This document shows, piece after piece, positions 7,986 through 12,396 of a stretch of 17,770 nt of DNA. Made by a program: the position numbers and the translations under genes. Origin of the DNA: JBCBJZ01 sp038522635 (GTDB lineage Bacteria; Pseudomonadota; Alphaproteobacteria; Rhizobiales; Hyphomicrobiaceae); the NCBI GenBank assembly GCA_038522635.1, contig JBCBJZ010000068.1:1-17770 (forward strand), given 5' to 3'. Below the pieces are notes generated by a model. The model made no database searches. It worked only from the letters and a program-made list of their open reading frames with translations, and was not told the DNA's origin. Each line of letters begins with the position of its first letter. The first letter of the stretch is position 1.

Positions 7986-8801
7986 CTATCGCACCCGCCG
8001 CGGATTCATGTACAGGTCGGCCTCTTGGCTCTCGACCTTGGGCGTTACGCGCCCGACCTTCACATCGTAAGCGAGTTGCTTGATGTGGCGGCGGCAGGCG
8101 TTGTTGAAAATCAGCATGCCGGCAAACAACTTCATCATGTTCATCACGCGCTTATCCGCGTGGTCTTCGCGCACCCGCCCGTACCATTTACCCCCGAGCG
8201 TGATGATCTTGCCGTCAAGGTCACCCACGGGCCGATCGTGCTCATCGTAAAGCGTGTAATCACTGCCGACCGCGATCAGGTCGCGCCGCAGGCGGTAGAA
8301 GTGCGGACGGTTGCCCTCGCCGAAGATAAAGAACGAGAAGTCCTCCGGCATCAGCCACCACTTGTTGGCCGAGCGCTCCAGGTAGACCATGTTGTCGTAG
8401 TCGGCCATGTTGACGGAAAAGACGCTGACCGGAAGCCCGCGTGCCCCGTGCGTGAGCTGGAGAGAGCGGCCCACCATCAGATCCATCGTCGCGCGCCAGT
8501 TGAGGGAAGCCGTGAACAGCTTCAGCACGAGGCGCTTATCCATGCCCTCGTTGTTCTTCCACGCGTCTTCGCGGTAGCTCAGCACGCCCGTCTGTTCGCC
8601 GTTCTCCGAGACCTCGGCGATGATATCCATGTCCTTGGAGAACTGGCGCGACTTCGCGCGGTTACGGCTGTGTTTGTAGAAGCCGAATTCGAACGCGTTC
8701 AGGTCGGTGACCCAGACGTTGACCGTGAATTCCTTATACCCAAGCTTGGTGTTCGGCTTGGCTGCAGCTTTGCCTTTGCCCTTGCCGGTTTTCTTCGCCA
8801 T
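7986..8801 (-). CDS. Protein of unknown function, basic N-terminus
   Basis: I do not recognise this 271-residue protein with confidence. It begins with a Lys/Ala/Gly-rich tail (MAKKTGKGKGKAAAKP), followed by a globular, strand-rich sequence with many aromatic residues. Segment FYRLRRDLIAVGSDYTLYDE followed by HDRPVGDLDGKIITLGGKW (about residues 168-206) resembles the repeating strands of Tubby-C/LURP-one-like proteins, where a YTIYDE-type strand is followed by a G-x-[IL]-x-G-K strand; this is a weak family guess. No signal peptide, membrane helix, metal-binding cluster or nucleotide-binding motif is visible. Coding is well supported: AAGGGGCG lies just before ATG 8801, composition is protein-like throughout, and a possible terminator follows. 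It is divergent from the peroxiredoxin-like gene, with 156 bp between starts. Confidence 0.8.
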   Translation of the reverse strand: MAKKTGKGKGKAAAKPNTKLGYKEFTVNVWVTDLNAFEFGFYKHSRNRAKSRQFSKDMDIIAEVSENGEQTGVLSYREDAWKNNEGMDKRLVLKLFTASLNWRATMDLMVGRSLQLTHGARGLPVSVFSVNMADYDNMVYLERSANKWWLMPEDFSFFIFGEGNRPHFYRLRRDLIAVGSDYTLYDEHDRPVGDLDGKIITLGGKWYGRVREDHADKRVMNMMKLFAGMLIFNNACRRHIKQLAYDVKVGRVTPKVESQEADLYMNPRRVR

Positions 8802-8957
8802 CGGCGCGCCCCTTCCGCGGATCTGGTGCGAATCACTTTGGCTGATCTTACCATTTCGCTAAGGTCATGGCGGCCCGCGTCGGCGCTGCACCTGAGGCCG
8901 CCGCCGCAGCCCCACGCTCTTTCAAAGCCCCGTTCAAAACCCCTAACGGAGACCCCC

Positions 8958-9476
8958 ATGAGCCAGCTTCGCCCCGGCACCCCCTTCCCGAACGTGTCGC
9001 TGCCCACCCTCGATGGCGCCCCCGCAACGCTGCACGATCCCAATGCCTTCATGACCGTGATCGACGTCTACCGCGGGCTTCATTGCCCCAAATGCAAAGC
9101 GCATCTGGAGGATCTTTCGGCTCTACGCGATGACTTCAAGACGCAGAACGTGACGCTGGTGATGGCGTCAACCGATCCAGAAGAGCGTGCGCGTGAGGCG
9201 GCATCCACCTGGGCCGTCGAGGGTCTTCGGATCGCTCACGGTATGAGCATCGAACAGGCCCGCGGCTTAGGTCTCCTGATCTCGTCGTCAATCCGCGAAG
9301 GTGAGACGGACCGCTTTGCTGAGCCGGGCGTGTTCATCGTGCAGGGCGATGGCACGCTCTACGGCAGCATCATCAACAGCTTCCCGTTCGCGCGCCCGGC
9401 GGCGAAGGACCTGCTGGACGTGGTGAATGTGGTCAAGGAGCGCCAGTACCCACCGCGCGGCACGCTCGCGGCTTAA
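8958..9476 (+). CDS. Peroxiredoxin-like (AhpC/TSA, thioredoxin-fold) protein
   Basis: Thioredoxin-fold protein of 172 residues, similar to the peroxiredoxin-like family that carries a CxxC pair rather than the classic TxxC peroxidatic site. The pair is in VYRGLHCPKCKAHLEDL (Cys43, Cys46). Other signs are the N-terminal PGTPFPNVSLPTLDG, the TLVMASTDPEERAREAAS strand-helix and the C-terminal YPPRGTL tail. It probably reduces peroxides or acts as a thiol-disulfide exchanger in the cytoplasm; activity is inferred. ATG 8958 is preceded by GGAG seven bases upstream. The open frame continues far upstream (to 7755) but that part is antisense to another gene. It converges with yggS, only 18 bp apart. 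Confidence 0.88.
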   Translation: MSQLRPGTPFPNVSLPTLDGAPATLHDPNAFMTVIDVYRGLHCPKCKAHLEDLSALRDDFKTQNVTLVMASTDPEERAREAASTWAVEGLRIAHGMSIEQARGLGLLISSSIREGETDRFAEPGVFIVQGDGTLYGSIINSFPFARPAAKDLLDVVNVVKERQYPPRGTLAA

Positions 9477-9480
9477 GGTT

Positions 9481-9520
9481 GGTCGGCGCGTAAGCTAGCG
9501 CGCGCCGAAAACCGCCGACC
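9481..9520. terminator. Inverted repeats at the convergent gene ends
   Basis: GGTCGGCG (9481-9488) is the exact complement of CGCCGACC (9513-9520), and inside it GGCGCG (9485-9490) pairs with CGCGCC (9501-9506). The structure lies across the 18-bp gap between the peroxiredoxin-like gene and yggS and enters the end of yggS. No T-run follows on either strand, so a bidirectional terminator is only a possibility. Confidence 0.3.
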
Positions 9521-10199
9521 CCACACGCACGTGCGTTGCGCCGAACGAGATCGCGGTCTCGAAGTCGGCGCTCATGCCCATGGAGAGCGCTGAGAGCCCG
9601 CAGCGCTCCGCCAACTCGGCGAGGAAGGCGAAGTGGATCGACGCTTCCTCATCCACCGGCGGGATGCACATCAAGCCGACCGGCGCCAGCGCGTGCTCGC
9701 GCCGGCACGTCTCCACGAACGCGACCGTATCAGCCGGCATCACGCCAGCCTTCTGCGGCTCTTCGCCTGTATTGACCTGCACGAACAGAGCTGGCGAACG
9801 CTGTTGACGGGCCATTTCACGGGCAAGTGCGGCCGCGATTTTGGGGCGATCGACCGTATGGATGACGTCAAACAGCGTCACCGCATCGGCTGCCTTGTTG
9901 GATTGTAACGGCCCGATCAGATGCAGCTGTGTGTCGGGGTAGGCCGCCTTGAGGTCTGGCCATTTGCCCTGCGCTTCCTGCACGCGATTTTCGCCGAAGC
10001 TGCGATGGCCAGCGGCGAGGATTGGCGCGATCCGATCCGAAGCGAAGGTCTTGGAGACGACGATCAGGTCGACGCTGGTGGGATCGCGGTGCGCGGCTTT
10101 GGCGGCTTCACCGACTCGCGCGATGACCTGCGCATAGGCCGCCGTCGATGACGATGCGCCTTCGTCTTGTTCGCCCGTCGACTGCTCAAGTTCAGCCAC
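9495..10199 (-). CDS. yggS: YggS/PLPBP family pyridoxal phosphate homeostasis protein
   Basis: Single-domain PLP-binding protein (alanine-racemase-like barrel) that buffers cytoplasmic vitamin B6 and affects amino-acid and keto-acid balance; no enzyme reaction is established for the family. The 234-residue sequence has LIVVSKTF with the PLP Lys (residue 50), SFGENRVQEAQGKW, HLIGPLQSNKA, VNTGEEPQKAGV, GLMCIPP, and the signature SMGMSADFETAI followed by VRVGSAVFGAR. The GTG start at 10199 follows GAGGAGG nine bases upstream. The N-terminus carries an extra Ser/Gln/Glu-rich stretch of about 18 residues. A 17-codon reading frame (10245-10192) overlaps the start by eight bases. In related bacteria yggS and leuS are, from memory, often near each other; here two accessory genes lie between. 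Confidence 0.95.
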   Translation of the reverse strand: MAELEQSTGEQDEGASSSTAAYAQVIARVGEAAKAAHRDPTSVDLIVVSKTFASDRIAPILAAGHRSFGENRVQEAQGKWPDLKAAYPDTQLHLIGPLQSNKAADAVTLFDVIHTVDRPKIAAALAREMARQQRSPALFVQVNTGEEPQKAGVMPADTVAFVETCRREHALAPVGLMCIPPVDEEASIHFAFLAELAERCGLSALSMGMSADFETAISFGATHVRVGSAVFGAR

Positions 10200-10245
10200 C
10201 TTCGATGTCCTCCTCGATCATCGGGCGATGGATCGGGATCACCAT
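10192..10245 (-). CDS. Possible 17-codon upstream reading frame overlapping yggS
   Basis: ATG at 10245 opens a frame (MVIPIHRPMIEEDIEGG) whose TGA overlaps the yggS GTG start by eight bases, and the yggS ribosome binding site lies inside it. Such overlap would allow translational coupling. I see no good ribosome binding site for the short frame itself. Its first codons are in the 43-bp motif shared with the leuS upstream region, where the matching frame has only seven codons, so protein-level conservation is not shown. Confidence 0.2.
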   Translation of the reverse strand: MVIPIHRPMIEEDIEGG

Positions 10246-10258
10246 AGGTGAGCCCGAA
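10216..10258 (-). repeat. Palindromic motif copy A (upstream of yggS)
   Basis: On the minus strand this reads TTCGGGCTCACC then TATGGTGAT, followed by C-CCGATC-C-ATCGC-CC-GATGATC. The first 21 bases are identical in copy B at 12119-12162, on the other strand, and 39 positions match overall. The core (10235-10255) is palindromic: arms of nine bases around ATA with eight of nine pairs. It ends 17 bp before the yggS start codon and covers the 5' untranslated region, a typical place for an operator or RNA element. Confidence 0.65.
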
Positions 10259-10269
10259 GCCCGCGGCTC

Positions 10270-10373
10270 TAGTGTCGGTTCGCTTCAGGTCGGAGCAGAA
10301 CCGACATCTAGTTTTCTGTTTTGCCGTTCATCTTTCGCCTCAGGTGATTCCACCTGATGCGGATGAACTCTCG
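10270..10373 (+). repeat. Double-hairpin repeat, copy 1
   Basis: The 104-bp unit matches 11441-11544 in the same orientation without gaps. From hairpin A start to hairpin B end (95 bases) I count ten differences. Hairpin A (10274-10305) has arms GTCGGTTC and GAACCGAC; a 20-base T-rich spacer follows; hairpin B (10326-10368) has outer arms GTTCATC/GATGAAC and an inner perfect stem TCAGGTG/CACCTGA with loop ATTC. Hairpin A plus the T-rich spacer looks like a terminator on the plus strand, although no plus-strand gene ends here. Confidence 0.8.
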
Positions 10374-10527
10374 CCATTCCCTTTGGCGGGTTCTGCGGCG
10401 CCGCCGCGATACCACGAGGGTCCCCAGCGCACGCCCGCGCACACCTCCTCTATACACGACCCATGCGACCTGCGAGGACTGCAGCGCACTCTCAACCATG
10501 CCACGCTCGACAGGATGGACGCGAACC

Positions 10528-11433
10528 ATGACCACGCCTGAACCTGCCGCAACGCCTAGCCCAATAGGCGTCCTCGGCCCAATCGGCATCCTCGGCATGG
10601 GCGCGATGGGCGCCGGCGTTGCGCGCACTTTGAGTGACGCTGGCCATCAAGTGGTGACCGCGCTGGACGGTCGATCCGAACGCACGCAAGCGCGGGCCGC
10701 GGATGCAGGCGCCCAAGACCACGGCACGCTCGCCCGGCTGGTCGAGACCTGCACCACGTTCATTTCGCTCGTTCCCGCTGATCAGGCCGAGCCGTTGGGT
10801 GAGCGCATCGCGCAAGCCTTGCGCAACCGCACGGCGCCCAGCCCGTTCACCTATATCGATGCCAACTCGATGGTGCCCACGCGCACCGCTCGCGTCGCAG
10901 CGACCGTGCAGGCGGCTGGCGCCACCTTCATCGACGGCGGCATCATCGGCCCGCCACCTTCCGCATCGGCGACGCCACGCCTCTACCTTTCCGGGCCCGG
11001 TCGCGAAGCTTACGCCGCCTTGCAGACGCCGCAGCTCACCGTGACGCTGCTGGGTGAGAGCCTGACCCAGGCGACCGAGCTCAAAATCCTCTACGCGTCC
11101 TACAACAAGGGCGCGGTCGCGCTGATGAGCACGATCATGGCGGCCGTCCAGCGGGCTGACCTGATGGAGGAGTTCCTCAACGAAGCGACGCACTCGCCGT
11201 CGCTCGCCGCAAGCACGCTCGGCCAAGCACCGGGCGTGGGCGCCAAGGCTGCCCGGTGGGCGATCGAAATGCGCGATTGCGCGGCAGCCCTTGAAGACCT
11301 GGAGCAGACCGGCGCGTTCCACGAAGCGGCCGCGCGGGTTTACGAGGACCTTGCGGCAACGCTTGGGGAAAAGGGGCAGGAAGCCCAAACCGCAGAAGCG
11401 CTCTTTGAAGCGTGGCGCAAGCGCGAGCTATAA
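10528..11433 (+). CDS. NAD(P)-dependent dehydrogenase, DUF1932 / phosphogluconate-dehydrogenase-like
   Basis: Two-domain oxidoreductase of the 6-phosphogluconate / beta-hydroxyacid dehydrogenase superfamily. The N-terminal Rossmann motif is IGILGMGAMGAGVARTL (about residues 19-35), followed by FISLVPADQAEPL, FTYIDANSMVPTRT and FIDGGIIGPPP. The C-terminal all-helical part carries ELKILYASYNKGAVALM (about 184-200), typical of the DUF1932 domain, with a Lys likely to be catalytic. The product is 301 residues. I chose ATG 10528 (MTTPEP) because family proteins begin shortly before the Rossmann motif and AGGA lies upstream, though at a long distance (12 bases); ATG 10498 is the alternative. The substrate is unknown, probably a hydroxyacid. 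The second double-hairpin repeat follows eight bases after the stop and probably ends transcription. Confidence 0.85.
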   Translation: MTTPEPAATPSPIGVLGPIGILGMGAMGAGVARTLSDAGHQVVTALDGRSERTQARAADAGAQDHGTLARLVETCTTFISLVPADQAEPLGERIAQALRNRTAPSPFTYIDANSMVPTRTARVAATVQAAGATFIDGGIIGPPPSASATPRLYLSGPGREAYAALQTPQLTVTLLGESLTQATELKILYASYNKGAVALMSTIMAAVQRADLMEEFLNEATHSPSLAASTLGQAPGVGAKAARWAIEMRDCAAALEDLEQTGAFHEAAARVYEDLAATLGEKGQEAQTAEALFEAWRKREL

Positions 11434-11440
11434 CGAACGC

Positions 11441-11544
11441 TAGAGTCAGTTCGCTTCAGCTTGAAGCGGAACCGACATCTAAGCTTTTGTTTTGCCGTTC
11501 ATCTTTCGCCTCAGGTGATTCCACCTGAAGCGGATGAACGCTCG
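11441..11544 (+). repeat. Double-hairpin repeat, copy 2
   Basis: Second copy of the unit at 10270-10373. Hairpin A (11445-11476) contains an inner stem GCTTCA/TGAAGC, which is perfect here and partly wobble-paired in copy 1. The spacer has T-runs (CTTTTGTTTTG). Hairpin B (11497-11539) differs from copy 1 at one base in 43. Starting eight bases after the dehydrogenase stop, hairpin A plus the T-rich spacer fits an intrinsic terminator for that gene. Confidence 0.8.
11445..11491 (+). terminator. Likely terminator of the dehydrogenase gene
   Basis: The imperfect stem of repeat copy 2 (arms 11445-11458 and 11462-11476, with one mismatch and one bulge) is followed after a few bases by CTTTTGTTTT. 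Its position just past the 11433 stop supports use as a Rho-independent terminator. The T-run begins about eight bases after the stem, farther than ideal. Confidence 0.5.
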
Positions 11545-11600
11545 GGGCAGCGTCGTCAAGCCGGGCCATATCCCTCAAGCCGGCCAGCCTTCGTCAGCCT

Positions 11601-11972
11601 TCAAGACGCCAGCGGCCGCTCGCCAGCGGGCTCATCGCCCCCGCGCATCGACCGCATCGTGCCCTTCACAAGCCACGCCACCACCCGGATCAAGCCGCTT
11701 GCAAACAGCCCGATGAACAGCAGCAGGAACGACTTGGGGCCCAATTCGCCGACCAACGTGGCGTACGCCTGGTTGGACAGCGACGGCAGCAACGCTTCCA
11801 TCTGGTCGATGATGCCGTTCAGCGCATACCGCGACCAGCGCACCAGCGTGCCGAAAAAGTCGACATGGGCCACGGCCAGGTAGATGTAGAGCAGCATCGC
11901 CAGCAGGATCTCGATGACCAACGTCACCACCAGCACGATCACGCTTCCAAACAGCCTTCCGATCACTCTCAT
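11601..11972 (-). CDS. Small membrane protein of unknown function
   Basis: I do not recognise this protein. From ATG 11972 it has 123 residues with two clear hydrophobic segments: LFGSVIVLVVTLVIEILLAM with LLYIYLAVAHV (about 6-36) and FLLLFIGLFASGLIRVVAWL (about 82-101). Between them lies an amphipathic stretch (VRWSRYALNGIIDQMEALLPSL), and the tail is charged (MRSMRGGDEPAGERPLAS), suggesting an inner-membrane protein. GAGG lies nine bases before ATG 11972; ATG 11981 touches that GAGG, and ATG 12020 lacks one, so 11972 is preferred. The hydrophobic pattern is not that of a random frame. It converges with the dehydrogenase gene and the second hairpin repeat lies between their ends. Its divergent neighbour is leuS. 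Confidence 0.7.
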   Translation of the reverse strand: MRVIGRLFGSVIVLVVTLVIEILLAMLLYIYLAVAHVDFFGTLVRWSRYALNGIIDQMEALLPSLSNQAYATLVGELGPKSFLLLFIGLFASGLIRVVAWLVKGTMRSMRGGDEPAGERPLAS

Positions 11973-12118
11973 CGCCGTCATCCTCGAATCGTTGAGCCGC
12001 AGCCCGGATGGGGCGTGCACGCCTTGATAGCCCTAGAGCAACCGGCGCACACACGCACGCCCTGCCTTTGCACTCAAAGTTGCCTTAGCACTTTAGGGTT
12101 GGATCATCTTTGGTCGAT

Positions 12119-12162
12119 TTCGGGCTCACCTATGGTGATGCCGATCAATCGCTGAGATGATC
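12119..12162 (+). repeat. Palindromic motif copy B (upstream of leuS)
   Basis: Same motif as 10216-10258 but on the plus strand, so the copies form an inverted pair about 1.9 kb apart. The first 21 bases are identical; then G-CCGATC-A-ATCGC-TGA-GATGATC. The core 12122-12142 has nine-base arms around TAT with seven of nine pairs. In both copies the motif points towards the nearby housekeeping gene (yggS or leuS), here with 234 bp to the leuS start. Confidence 0.65.
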
Positions 12163-12259
12163 TAACCACGCCGTGTGACAGCAGCGTGGGTGAACACGGG
12201 TCCCCTCATGCGATAGGTGGGCGTGGCCGACCACCCTCGCCTCGACGCGCCGCATCCGC

Positions 12260-12301
12260 ATGCACGCGCGCGCCTTGACCCTCCTGGCCTTTTCGCGTTG
12301 A
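12260..12301 (+). CDS. Possible Leu-containing leader peptide before leuS
   Basis: ATG 12260 opens a 13-codon frame (MHARALTLLAFSR) with three Leu codons within four codons (TTG ACC CTC CTG), ending 95 bases before the leuS start. A leader peptide controlling leuS by attenuation would look like this. However, no ribosome binding site precedes it and I see no clear terminator/antiterminator pair after it. Confidence 0.15.
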   Translation: MHARALTLLAFSR

Positions 12302-12396
12302 ACGAGCGCCGACCGCCGCCTGCCTGTCCTTTGCCGCGGGCAGCGCAGCCACTAGCACATCCCGTCCGCAGCGGACCGAACCCGGGTCGACCTTCC

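Larger units (their letters stand above)
10200..10527. other. Gene-free stretch upstream of yggS and the dehydrogenase
   Basis: This 328-bp gap separates divergent yggS and the dehydrogenase gene. It contains the palindromic motif copy A (10216-10258) and the first copy of the double-hairpin repeat (10270-10373). The open frame of the dehydrogenase extends back into it, but that part looks non-coding (Arg/Pro-rich and overlapping the repeat). A lone TATACA is present at 10451. Confidence 0.75.
11973..12396. other. Gene-free stretch between membrane protein and leuS
   Basis: This 424-bp gap holds motif copy B (12119-12162), a 14-codon frame rich in Leu (12260-12301), and the palindrome GTCCGCAGCGGAC close to the leuS start. 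A GTG-initiated extension of the leuS frame reaches 12217 but is Pro/Arg-rich with no synthetase similarity, so I treat it as leader. The leuS promoter must lie here; I see no clear sigma-70 pair. Confidence 0.75.

Noticed and set aside
7755..8957. Long 5' extension of the peroxiredoxin-like frame
   Set aside because: It is antisense to the unknown gene at 7986-8801 and the start of the hydrolase gene; ATG 8958 has a good ribosome binding site and the family N-terminus.
10357..10527. 5' extension of the dehydrogenase frame
   Set aside because: It begins within the double-hairpin repeat and is Arg/Pro-rich; the Rossmann motif lies shortly after ATG 10528.
12217..12396. 60-codon GTG-started extension of leuS
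   Set aside because: Pro/Arg/His-rich, not found in leucyl-tRNA synthetases; MSTERYN at 12397 is the family-like N-terminus.
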